From Pseudomonadota bacterium (lineage in GTDB: Bacteria > Pseudomonadota > Gammaproteobacteria > Steroidobacterales > Steroidobacteraceae): 64,000 nucleotides of DNA. The DNA is taken from positions 79,589 through 143,588 of the forward strand of contig JAKAXA010000001.1 in NCBI GenBank assembly GCA_021816775.1, given 5' to 3'. The notes below the pieces were generated by a model. That model made no database searches. It saw only the letters and a program-made list of their open reading frames with translations, and was not told the DNA's origin. This document shows, piece after piece, positions 37,597 through 45,425 of this stretch. Positions within the stretch are counted from its first letter, which is position 1. Each line of letters begins with the position of its first letter. The position numbers and the translations under genes were made by a program.

Positions 37597-38801
37597 GCCG
37601 GCTCCCCCGGCGAGTCGAGCCCGAAGCGGCGCAGGATGTCGTCGGTGTCGCGGCCGAGCGTCGGGGCGCCGCGCGCGGCGCCGAGCACCGTCCCGTCGAT
37701 GCGGATCGGGCAGCGCGTCGTGCGCAGGCTGCCGTGATCGGCGTCGCGGATCTCCTGCGTCAGCGCGAGCGCCGCGAAACCCTCGTGCTCGAGCAGCTGC
37801 GGCCAGGTGAACACCTCGGCGCACCACACGTCGGCCGGCTCGAGGATCGCCAGCCAGTGCGCGGTCGGCTGGGCGGCGAGGTGCGCCGCGAGTGCGGTCT
37901 TGATCCGGGCCCGCTCGGTGAACCAGACGTCCGGATCGGTGCAGGCCCGCAGCGGCTCGCAGCCGATGAGCGCCCCGAGCCGGTCGATCGGGGCCATGGC
38001 GACCGCGAGATAGCCGTCGGCGGTCTGATAGATGCCGTACGGCGCGCCGAGGTACACGCTGGCGTTGTTGACTGCGTCGCGGGCCGGCTGCTGGCCGTCG
38101 CCGTTCAGAAACGCGGTGAACTGCTCGAACTGCATGTCGATGGCGGACTCGAACAGGCTCACGTCCACCCGTCCGCCCTTTCCGGTGCGCCCGCGCCGCA
38201 CCATCAGCGCGAGCACCCCCTGGCACAGGTGCGCGCCGGCCATCAGGTCGGCGATGGACACGCCCATGGGCACCGGCCCCTGCGTGGCATCGCCCGAGAG
38301 CCAGGCCAGTCCCGACATGGCCTGAACGAGCAGGTCCTGCCCCGGCTTCGTGCGCCAGGGCCCTTCGGTACCGTAGCCGGTGATGGCCGCGTAGATCAAG
38401 CGCGGGTTCAGGGCCACCACCGTGGCGTAGTCGAGGCCGAGACGGTCCATCACGCCTGGGCGGAAATTGTGAACCATCACGTCGGCGCGCCGGATCAGCG
38501 CCTTGACCCGCGCCAGATCGTCGGGATTCTTCAGGTCCGCGGCGAAGCTTGCCTTGTTGCGGTTGATGGTATGAAAGAGCGTGCTGTCCCCGCCGAAGGA
38601 CTGATCGGCAAGATAGAGGCGGCGGCACAGATCCCCCCCCTGTGGACGCTCCACCTTGATGACCTCGGCACCGAGATCCGCCAGCCGCAGGCAACAGGAA
38701 GGCCCGGCTAGAAACTGGCTGAAATCCAGCACCAGCACCCCCTCCAGCGGTCGCTCCGCGGTCGTCCTCGGCGCCTCGCGGTCCGCGTGCGCTGTCTTCA
38801 A
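37593..38801 (-). CDS. CaiB/BaiF family III CoA-transferase
   Basis: 402 residues. Family III marks: [77 protein letters not shown] and the nucleophilic Asp in [10 protein letters not shown]; near the C-terminus [17 protein letters not shown] is also conserved. The enzyme moves CoA between acyl-CoA and a carboxylic acid. First gene of the ten-gene leftward operon; which acid it activates is not evident. A sugar-derived hydroxy acid dehydrated by the next-encoded MaoC protein is one possibility. Confidence 0.92.
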   Translation of the reverse strand: MKTAHADREAPRTTAERPLEGVLVLDFSQFLAGPSCCLRLADLGAEVIKVERPQGGDLCRRLYLADQSFGGDSTLFHTINRNKASFAADLKNPDDLARVKALIRRADVMVHNFRPGVMDRLGLDYATVVALNPRLIYAAITGYGTEGPWRTKPGQDLLVQAMSGLAWLSGDATQGPVPMGVSIADLMAGAHLCQGVLALMVRRGRTGKGGRVDVSLFESAIDMQFEQFTAFLNGDGQQPARDAVNNASVYLGAPYGIYQTADGYLAVAMAPIDRLGALIGCEPLRACTDPDVWFTERARIKTALAAHLAAQPTAHWLAILEPADVWCAEVFTWPQLLEHEGFAALALTQEIRDADHGSLRTTRCPIRIDGTVLGAARGAPTLGRDTDDILRRFGLDSPGEPA

Positions 38802-38843
38802 CCCGGCTCCTCGCGTATAGTTTGCATATAAATGCTATGTTCG

Positions 38844-38860
38844 TTGACAAACGGTGTCAA
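38844..38860. promoter_or_regulatory. operator-like inverted repeat in the divergent promoter region
   Basis: TTGACA-AACGG-TGTCAA is a perfect 6-bp inverted repeat between the divergent CoA-transferase and solute-binding-like genes; its left arm is also a perfect -35 hexamer. A second AT-rich symmetry, GCAT-ATAA-ATGC (38824-38835), lies just to the left. Both are good candidates for the IclR protein of the operon. Confidence 0.5.
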
Positions 38861-38898
38861 CCCGACGGTCGGGGCCGCCGGACGGACGGGGGTGGGCG

Positions 38899-40035
38899 AT
38901 GCGCAAAGACGGGGCGAACCTGCTGCGGGGCATGACTTGGGATCACCCGCGCGGCTACGGGCCGCTGGCGGCCTGCTCGGCCGCCTGGCTCGAGCGCACC
39001 GGGGTGCGGATCGAGTGGGAGCGGCGCTCGCTGCAGGATTTCGAGTCCTTTCCGGTGGCCGAGCTGGCCGCCCGCTACGACCTGATCATCATCGATCACC
39101 CGCACGTCGGGCAGGTGACGGGCGAGGGCTGCCTGGCGCCGCTCGATGCGGGCCCCGATCCGGACGATGCGGCGCCCGCGGCGGTCGGGGCCTCGCTCTC
39201 GAGCTACCGGTGGGAGGGTCGGCTCTGGGCGCTGCCCATCGATGCGGCGGCACAGGTTCAGGCCTGGCGGCCGGACCGCTTGAGCGCCCCGCCCGCCGAC
39301 TGGCCAGCCACGCTCGAGCTGGCGGCGGACGGCGCGGTACAGTGCCCGCTGCGTCCGCCGCATAATCTGATGGCGCTGTTCACGCTGTGTGGACTGGCCG
39401 GACATCCGGCCCGAGCGAGCGGCGCGGAGCTGTTCGAGCCGGCGGCGGGGTGTGAGGCCTATGAGCGTCTGCTGGAGCTCGCCGCGCGAGTCGATCCGCT
39501 GTGCGGCGAACAGGATCCGATCGCGGTGCTGGAGGGGATGGCGGCGCCGGACTCGCCCACGGTCTGCGTGCCCCTCATCTATGGTTATGTCAGTTATTCC
39601 AAGCGCGGTGCCCGAGGGGCGCGCATCGCATTCGCGGATCTCGCGCCGCTCGCGCGCGGCGGAGCGTGCGCCGGCTCGGCGCTCGGCGGCACCGGCATCG
39701 CCGTTTCGGCGCGCTCCGCCGAGCGCGCCGCCGCGATCGCCTTCGCCCGCTGGGTCGCGGGCCGCGAGGCGCAGTGTGGAGCGTATCTCGCCGGCGGCGG
39801 CCAGCCGGCGCACCGGGCCGCCTGGGACGATCCGACCGCCAATGACGAGTCGCTCGGGTTCTACCGCAACACGCGCGCGACGCTCGAGGGCGCCTGGGTG
39901 CGCCCGCGTCACGCCGGCTACATGAGCTTCCAGGACGCCGCCGCGCGGCGCCTGCGGGCGGCGGTCGGCGCGCGGGAGCCGGCCGCCGCAGTGATCCGGG
40001 CGCTCAATCGACTGTATCGCGAGGTATCACCATGA
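38899..40035 (+). CDS. solute-binding-protein-like protein without signal peptide (second type)
   Basis: 378 residues from the ATG at 38899, preceded by a GGGGG site; a GTG 45 nt upstream is possible but would also give no signal peptide. It starts LRGMTWDHPRGYGPLAACSAAW, has DLIIIDHPHVGQV and YRWEGRLWALPIDAAAQVQAWRPD, then GTGIAVSARSAERAAAIAFARWVAG near the C-terminal third, the layout of a sugar-binding family 1 protein. There is no export signal and no matching permease. It is first in the operon with the GH127-type enzyme, RuBisCO-like protein and kinase, overlapping the next gene by 4 nt. Likely cytoplasmic role unknown. Confidence 0.8.
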   Translation: MRKDGANLLRGMTWDHPRGYGPLAACSAAWLERTGVRIEWERRSLQDFESFPVAELAARYDLIIIDHPHVGQVTGEGCLAPLDAGPDPDDAAPAAVGASLSSYRWEGRLWALPIDAAAQVQAWRPDRLSAPPADWPATLELAADGAVQCPLRPPHNLMALFTLCGLAGHPARASGAELFEPAAGCEAYERLLELAARVDPLCGEQDPIAVLEGMAAPDSPTVCVPLIYGYVSYSKRGARGARIAFADLAPLARGGACAGSALGGTGIAVSARSAERAAAIAFARWVAGREAQCGAYLAGGGQPAHRAAWDDPTANDESLGFYRNTRATLEGAWVRPRHAGYMSFQDAAARRLRAAVGAREPAAAVIRALNRLYREVSP

Positions 40036-41867
40036 ACCGACCCAGCTCACGCCGCGCATTTCTCCAATCGGCCGCGACGGCCGCCGGACTCGGGATCATC
40101 GGCGGCCGCGCTCGGTGGGCCCGCGCGCGCGCGCCGGCGGCGCGCGATGCCGCACCGGGCTCGGCCGTCGAGCGTCTGCGCGAGTTCGACTACGGCGATG
40201 TCGCCCTGACCGGCGGACCGCTGAAGGCGCAGTACGACTTCATTCACGCGCATTACCTGGCGCTCGACAACGACCGGCTGCTGCAGGTGTACCGCGAGCA
40301 CGCCGGCCTGCGCGCGCCCGGCATCGACATGGGCGGATGGTACGGCGCCGGGGGCTTCATTCCGGGTCACGCCTTCGGTCAGTACGTCTCGGGCATTGCG
40401 CGCTTCGGGCGCTGTACCGGCGATGCGGCGTGCCGCGCGAAAGTGCACGAGCTGATACGCGGCTTCGGCAAGGCGCTCGATGCCAACCCGGTTCCCTACG
40501 CCGGCGAGGGCGCCTGGAAGATGTGGCCGGCCTACGTGCTCGACAAGCACATGATCGGGCTGATCGATGCCTACCGGCTGAGCGGCATGCACCCGGCGCG
40601 CGGGCTGATTCCACGGGTGATCCGCGGCGCACTGCCGTTCGTCTCGCCGGTCAGCCGCGATCGGCTCGGCGTGAGGACCCCTCCCTACGACGAAACCTAC
40701 ATCGTCTCGGAGAACCTGTTCACCGCGGCGCAGCTGACCGGCGAGCGCAGCGTGCGCGATCTGGCGGTGAAATACCTGCTCGACAAACCGTATTTCGACC
40801 CGCTCGCGCGCGGCGAGAACGTGCTCGCCGGCCGTCAGGCCTACAGTCATGTCATGGCGCTGAGTTCGGCGGCCAAGGCCTATATCGAGCTCGGCGAACC
40901 GCGCTATCGGGACGCGATCGTCAACGGCTGGAGGTTCCTCGACGAGCAGAGCTACGCGACCGGCGGCTGGGGGCCGAGCGAGCTGCTGATCGCGCCCGGG
41001 AGCGGCGCGCTCTACTCGAGCCTGACCCAAACCGCGGATCACTTCGAGACGCCGTGCGGGACGTACGCGACCATGAAGCTCGCCCGCTATCTGCTGCGCT
41101 TCACGGGCGATGCGCGCTACGGCGACGGGCTCGAGCGGATCATGTGGAACGGGCTGCTCGCGGTCCGCCCGCCGGACTCCAACGGCAACTCGCCGTATTA
41201 TTCGAGCTACAACCCGGACGCGAAGAAAGTCTTTTATCCGCAGAAGTGGCCGTGCTGCTCCGGCACGCTGGTCCAGGGCGTGGCGGACTACGTGCGCAAC
41301 GTCTATTTTCATGCGCCCGGCTCGCTCTACGTAAACCTGTTTACGCCCTCGCGGGTCCGCTGGCGCACCGGCGGTCGGGCGGTGACCCTCACGCAACAGA
41401 CCGATTATCCGGCTGGCGAGTCGGTGACGCTGCACGTCGCGACCGCCGCGCCAGCGGCGTTCGCACTCCTGATCCGCGTCCCCGGCTGGCTGGGCACCGA
41501 GCCCGAGATCCGTGTCAACGGCCGGCGCGTGTCCGTGGCAGCCGGGCCGGGCACGTTTGCCGCGCTCAGGCGCACGTGGCGCGACGGCGACCGCGTGGAG
41601 CTGCACCTGCCCCAGGCGCTGCGCACACAGCCCGTCGACCGCTCCCATCCCGACACCGTCGCCCTGCTGCGCGGCCCGCTCGTCTACAGCGCGCTCAACT
41701 TCGCCGGCCCCGGCACACCCGTGCCGCGGCTCGAGGTGGCCGGGATCACGCCGGTCACGGGCATGGCCGAGACCTACCGGCAGATGGAGCGCGGACAGCA
41801 GATCCTCTTCGTGCCGTTCTACAAGGTTCTCAACGAGTCCTACAATGTCTACTTCCAGAGGGCCTGA
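40032..41867 (+). CDS. GH127-type (DUF1680) glycoside hydrolase with Tat-like signal
   Basis: 611 residues. A twin-arginine-like leader (SRRAFLQ at 6-12, then a hydrophobic run) suggests folded export. The (alpha/alpha)6 barrel of DUF1680/GH127 is shown by GGWYGAGGFIPGHAFGQYVSG, a HVMALSSAAKAYIELGE region, and the active-site set Glu339, Cys342, Cys408, Cys409 (FETPCGTY and KWPCCSGT). In characterised GH127 beta-L-arabinofuranosidase the zinc-thiolate set is Glu-x-Cys plus Cys-Cys; here Glu and Cys are separated by one more residue. Probable removal of L-arabinofuranose or a related sugar from plant glycans. Confidence 0.85.
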   Translation: MNRPSSRRAFLQSAATAAGLGIIGGRARWARARAPAARDAAPGSAVERLREFDYGDVALTGGPLKAQYDFIHAHYLALDNDRLLQVYREHAGLRAPGIDMGGWYGAGGFIPGHAFGQYVSGIARFGRCTGDAACRAKVHELIRGFGKALDANPVPYAGEGAWKMWPAYVLDKHMIGLIDAYRLSGMHPARGLIPRVIRGALPFVSPVSRDRLGVRTPPYDETYIVSENLFTAAQLTGERSVRDLAVKYLLDKPYFDPLARGENVLAGRQAYSHVMALSSAAKAYIELGEPRYRDAIVNGWRFLDEQSYATGGWGPSELLIAPGSGALYSSLTQTADHFETPCGTYATMKLARYLLRFTGDARYGDGLERIMWNGLLAVRPPDSNGNSPYYSSYNPDAKKVFYPQKWPCCSGTLVQGVADYVRNVYFHAPGSLYVNLFTPSRVRWRTGGRAVTLTQQTDYPAGESVTLHVATAAPAAFALLIRVPGWLGTEPEIRVNGRRVSVAAGPGTFAALRRTWRDGDRVELHLPQALRTQPVDRSHPDTVALLRGPLVYSALNFAGPGTPVPRLEVAGITPVTGMAETYRQMERGQQILFVPFYKVLNESYNVYFQRA

Positions 41868-43131
41868 GGCCGCACGCGTCGTCGCGCGCTACTGGATCGA
41901 GACCGCCCGCCCGCTGCAGGAGGCCGCCGCGACGATGGCCGGCGAACAGTCGACCGGCACGTTCGTGCGGGTCGCCGGAGAGACCGATGCGCTGCGTCAG
42001 CGCTTCGCCGCCCGCGTCGAGACGCTGACGCCCACCGGCGAGACCAACGCGCCGTCGCTTCCCGGGGCCTGGCAGCCGCGCGGCGGGGCGGCCGTGTGGC
42101 GCACCGCGGAGGTCACGCTCTCCTGGCCGCTGCATAACTTCGGACCGTCGCTGCCGAACCTGCTCGCCACCGTGGCGGGGAATCTGTGGGAGCTGAACGC
42201 GTTCTCGGGAATGCGATTGCTCGAGCTGGCGCTGCCGGCGGAGTTTCTCTCGGTGTACCCGGGTCCGCAGTTCGGCGTAGCCGGCACACGCGCCGTGAGC
42301 GGCGTGCACGGCCGACCGCTCATCGGCACGATCATCAAGCCGAGCGTCGGCCTCTCGCCGGACGCTACCGCGGCGCGGGTCGCCGAGCTCGCCGCCGCCG
42401 GCGTGGATTTCATCAAGGACGACGAGCTGCAGGCGGACGGCCCTCACTGTCCGTTCGAGGCCCGCTTCAGCGCAGTGATGCGTGTGCTGCGCGAGCACGC
42501 AGAGCGCACCGGGCACCGGGTCCTCTATGCGGTCAACATCACCGGCGAGATCGATCAGATGCTGCGCCGCCACGAGCGCGTCGTGTCCGAGGGCGGCAAC
42601 TGCGTCATGGTGAGCCTGCACAGCATCGGCCTGCCGGCGCTCACCGCGCTGCGCGCGCACTGTCAGGTGCCGATCCACGGGCACCGCAACGGTTGGGGCC
42701 TGCTCGGGCGCTCGCCGGCAATCGGCGTGAGCTTCCCGGCCTGGCAGAAGCTGTGGCGGCTCGCGGGCATCGACCACGTGCACGTCAACGGGCTCGACAA
42801 CAAGTTCTGCGAGAGCAACGAGTCGGTGATTGCCTCCGCGCGCGAGTGTCTCACGCCGATGTTCCCGCCGCCGGCGCGCGGTTGCGAAATCATGCCGGTG
42901 TTTTCCTCCGGTCAGACGGCGCTGCAGGTGCCGGGCACGTGGCAGGCGCTCGGCACGGTGGATCTCATTCACGCCTGCGGCGGCGGGGTCATCGGCCATC
43001 CCGGCGGCGCGGCCGCCGGCGTGCGCAGCCTGCGCCAGGCGTGGGAGGCGGCCGTCGCCGGCATCCCGCTCGGAGAATATGCCCGCGAGCACCGGGAGCT
43101 CGCCGACGCGATCGCGACCTTCGGCCGCTGA
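41845..43131 (+). CDS. RuBisCO-like protein (form IV), OiaX-like candidate
   Basis: 428 residues from the ATG at 41845, inside the end of the GH127-type gene (23-nt overlap). RuBisCO large-chain features: GTIIKPSVGLSP (Lys165, equivalent to the proton-shuttling lysine), the carbamylation and metal motif FIKDDE (Lys191, Asp193, Glu194), IHGHRNGWG (278 on), a loop-6-like VNGLDNKF with Lys320, VFSSGQ and GGGVIGHPGG for phosphate binding. Not a CO2-fixing enzyme by context: no small subunit, phosphoribulokinase or Calvin genes. With a DUF1537 kinase downstream it matches the 3-oxo-isoapionate-4-phosphate decarboxylase arrangement of D-apiose catabolism. Confidence 0.85.
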   Translation: MSTSRGPEAARVVARYWIETARPLQEAAATMAGEQSTGTFVRVAGETDALRQRFAARVETLTPTGETNAPSLPGAWQPRGGAAVWRTAEVTLSWPLHNFGPSLPNLLATVAGNLWELNAFSGMRLLELALPAEFLSVYPGPQFGVAGTRAVSGVHGRPLIGTIIKPSVGLSPDATAARVAELAAAGVDFIKDDELQADGPHCPFEARFSAVMRVLREHAERTGHRVLYAVNITGEIDQMLRRHERVVSEGGNCVMVSLHSIGLPALTALRAHCQVPIHGHRNGWGLLGRSPAIGVSFPAWQKLWRLAGIDHVHVNGLDNKFCESNESVIASARECLTPMFPPPARGCEIMPVFSSGQTALQVPGTWQALGTVDLIHACGGGVIGHPGGAAAGVRSLRQAWEAAVAGIPLGEYAREHRELADAIATFGR

Positions 43132-43139
43132 GGGGCATC

Positions 43140-44453
43140 ATGTCCTCTCCTCTGTATGCGTATTACGGCGATGACTTCACCGGCTCGACCGACGTGCTCG
43201 AGGTGCTGGCGTCGGCCGGCGTGCGCAGCGTGCTGTTCATCGGGCCGCCGAGCGCGATGCGCGAGCGGGGCTTTTCGGACTGTCAGGCCTTCGGCATCGC
43301 GGGCGACAGCCGCAGCCGCACCCCGCAGTGGATGAGCGAGCATCTGCCGGCGCTGTTTGCGCGGCTGGGCGAATTCGGTGCGCCGATCGCTCACTACAAG
43401 ACCTGCTCCACTTTCGACAGCTCGCCGCGGCTAGGCTCGATCGGCCGCGCACTCGAGATCGGCCGCGACACATGGGCGGGGCCTTTCATTCCGATCGTGG
43501 TCGCCGCACCGCACCTCGGCCGCTACGTGGCCTTCGGCAATCTGTTCGCAGCCGCCGGCGGCGTCGTGCACCGCATCGACCGCCATCCGAGCATGCGCGC
43601 CCACCCGGTAACGCCCATGCACGAGGCGGATCTGCGCCGCCACCTGGCCGCGCAGACCACCATGCGCGTCGGATTGGTCGCGCTGCCGACGCTGGCGCGC
43701 AATGCTGCCGCTGAGGCGCTGGCCGATTGCCAGAGCGCGGGCGAGGAGGCCGTGCTGTTCGATGGGGTCAGCGAGGCGGACCTCGCGCAGACCGGGCGAG
43801 TGCTGTGGCGTGCCGCCGAGCGCCACGCGCTGTTTTGCGCCGGCAGTTCCGGGCTGCCGTACGCTCTGCTCACGCCGTGGCGTGAGGCCGGGCTCATACC
43901 GGAGCGCTTCGAGCCGCCGCGGCACAGCAAGCCCGTGGACACGTTGCTGGTCATCAGCGGCAGCTGCTCACCGGTGACCGAGCGGCAGATTCACTCCGCG
44001 CTGCGTGCCGGCTATCACGGCATTGCGCTCGATCCGAAGGTGCTCCTCAGCGAAGCGCACGGTCCCCAGACAGGTGAGCGATTGGTACAGCAGGCGGTTT
44101 GCAATCTGCGCGCGGGCCGCAGCACCATCGTATACAGCGCTCTCGGACCCCTGGGCGCGGGCATATCCGCCTCGGGTGAGGCGCTCGGAAGATGCCTGGG
44201 CGATCTGCTCTCGCGCATCCTCGCCCAAGCGCCCGTGCCCCGCGTGTTGCTCGCCGGCGGCGACACCTCGAGCCACGCCGTCTCCCGGCTCGGTCTACAG
44301 GCTCTCACATGGCTTGCGAGTCTGGAGCCGGGCGCGCCGCTGTGCCGTGCCCACACCGACACGCAGAGCGGCCTCGACGGCTTGGAGCTGGTGCTCAAGG
44401 GCGGTCAGGTCGGGAGCGAGGCGTTCTTCGAACGCGTCCGGCTCGGGCGCTAG
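43140..44453 (+). CDS. DUF1537 four-carbon/branched acid sugar kinase, OiaK-like candidate
   Basis: 437 residues from the ATG at 43140, 8 nt after the RuBisCO-like gene. The family opening YAYYGDDFTGSTDVLEVLASAG carries the sugar-acid binding DDFTGS motif. A middle STFDSSPRLGSIGRALEI, the LLVISGSCSPVTERQI hinge and LLAGGDTSSHAV plus LVLKGGQVGSEAFF nucleotide-binding segments complete the OtnK fold. Family members phosphorylate erythronate, threonate, or 3-oxo-isoapionate (OiaK). Adjacency to a RuBisCO-like protein favours the last. Final gene of the four-gene rightward operon. Confidence 0.88.
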   Translation: MSSPLYAYYGDDFTGSTDVLEVLASAGVRSVLFIGPPSAMRERGFSDCQAFGIAGDSRSRTPQWMSEHLPALFARLGEFGAPIAHYKTCSTFDSSPRLGSIGRALEIGRDTWAGPFIPIVVAAPHLGRYVAFGNLFAAAGGVVHRIDRHPSMRAHPVTPMHEADLRRHLAAQTTMRVGLVALPTLARNAAAEALADCQSAGEEAVLFDGVSEADLAQTGRVLWRAAERHALFCAGSSGLPYALLTPWREAGLIPERFEPPRHSKPVDTLLVISGSCSPVTERQIHSALRAGYHGIALDPKVLLSEAHGPQTGERLVQQAVCNLRAGRSTIVYSALGPLGAGISASGEALGRCLGDLLSRILAQAPVPRVLLAGGDTSSHAVSRLGLQALTWLASLEPGAPLCRAHTDTQSGLDGLELVLKGGQVGSEAFFERVRLGR

Positions 44454-44667
44454 TCGGGCAACATGGAGCCGCTCGGCCGCAGCGTAAGCCCTAGGCGGCC
44501 CCGCGCCGCAGGGCTCTGTCTACGAATTCAGGGCGATGTCGCCGAGCCATTGCGCTGTTTGCGGCGCCAGAGGGAAGACAGTACGCGTTCTCGGACCCGC
44601 CAGCTGCGCGATAGTGTCTGCGCCTTGCGCGAAGCCGGTATGCCACCTGACTCGTGCGCCTCTAATT
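44454..44667. other. gene-poor stretch downstream of the kinase gene
   Basis: No gene is recognised in these 214 bp. Short open frames exist on both strands but show no family features and lack ribosome-binding sites; it may be a scar next to the decayed gene pair that follows. Confidence 0.4.
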
Positions 44668-44686
44668 CCCAAGCGCTTGGGTTTTT
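44668..44686 (+). terminator. Rho-independent terminator-like palindrome with T-run
   Basis: CCCAAGCGCTTGGG is a perfect 14-bp palindrome directly followed by TTTTT on the plus strand, the only hairpin with a T-run noted in the window. It lies about 215 nt after the kinase stop and 10 nt before the DUF4160 remnant. Confidence 0.6.
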
Positions 44687-44695
44687 GCTATCACC

Positions 44696-44941
44696 ATCCC
44701 GAGCGTGCTGAGACTCGACGGCCTGCGGGCCGTGAGCTAGCCAAACGATCACCGGCCCGCGCCCGTTCACGCGGTCGGACCCGACTCCGAGGCGGTGTTC
44801 GAGCGGCATTGTCCCGACGGGCCGCCGGCTCTGCACGAATCGACCGGATTCACGGCAGGCCGACTTCGCCGGGTCGGTGACCTCGGCAAGGCACTGATGA
44901 CCCTTTGCACCGCCTGGCAGACGATTCAGGACACTGGGTGA
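44696..44941 (+). pseudogene. decayed DUF4160-family gene
   Basis: The reading frame gives IPSVLRLDGLRAVS-stop-PNDHRPAPVHAVG, then SEAVFERHCPDGPPALHEST and a tail ending TAWQTIQDTG-stop, which follows the DUF4160 family (normally starting MPxVL, with VxIYPNDHRPAHVHV). Two lesions are visible: the expected start codon reads ATC at 44696 and an amber stop interrupts at 44738. DUF4160 proteins are usually encoded directly before a DUF2442 protein, in pairs suspected to be toxin-antitoxin-like. The stop overlaps an ATG in the arrangement TGATG, as in intact pairs. Confidence 0.72.
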
Positions 44942-45344
44942 TGCCGACATTCTCCGGGCCGAGAAACGCCTGCGTGGGCGCCTGCGGACACAGCCCCACG
45001 CCACGGGTGCCCACTATGATCGCCGCGCCGCGCAAGTCATCGTGAGCCTCAGCAGCGGGATCGAGCTCGGCGTGCCGGTGCGACTGGCACAAGGCCTCTC
45101 GGGCGCGTCGCACTCGGAACGGTCCGAAATCCAGATCACTCCAACGGGCCTGGGGCTGCATTGGCCGCCGCTGGATACGGACCTGTACCTTCCGGCGCTG
45201 ATCGAGGGACTATTCGGCACGCGCCGCTCGATGGCCCGCATGCTGGGCAAGCGCGGCGGGCAAGCGACCTCCGCCGCGAACACAGCCGCTGCCCGCGCGA
45301 ACGGCAGACGAGGAAGTCGGCCTCGCAAGGCGGCGCATGCATGA
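44940..45344 (+). pseudogene. DUF2442-family gene with frameshifted start
   Basis: The conserved frame reads DADILRAEKRLRGRLRTQPH, AQVIVSLSSGIELGVPVRLA, ITPTGLGLHWPPLDTDLYLP and an Arg/Ala/Gly-rich tail ending SRPRKAAHA, a good DUF2442 protein (DNA-binding-type antitoxin-like). The ATG at 44941 that overlaps the DUF4160 stop is one base out of frame with it, so translation from the natural start would fail; only a GTG at 45042 inside the domain remains. Most likely inactivated together with its partner. Confidence 0.68.
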
Positions 45345-45425
45345 GTCGATGACCCCGGCGACGTCACCCCGCGTCATTTTCGCGATGTCGGCGGCCGAAG
45401 AGCCGGGCGGCTCGGCGCGACGGCG

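Noticed and set aside
41845-43131. CO2-fixing RuBisCO
   Set aside because: No small subunit, phosphoribulokinase or carboxysome genes; sequence and neighbours fit a RuBisCO-like catabolic enzyme.
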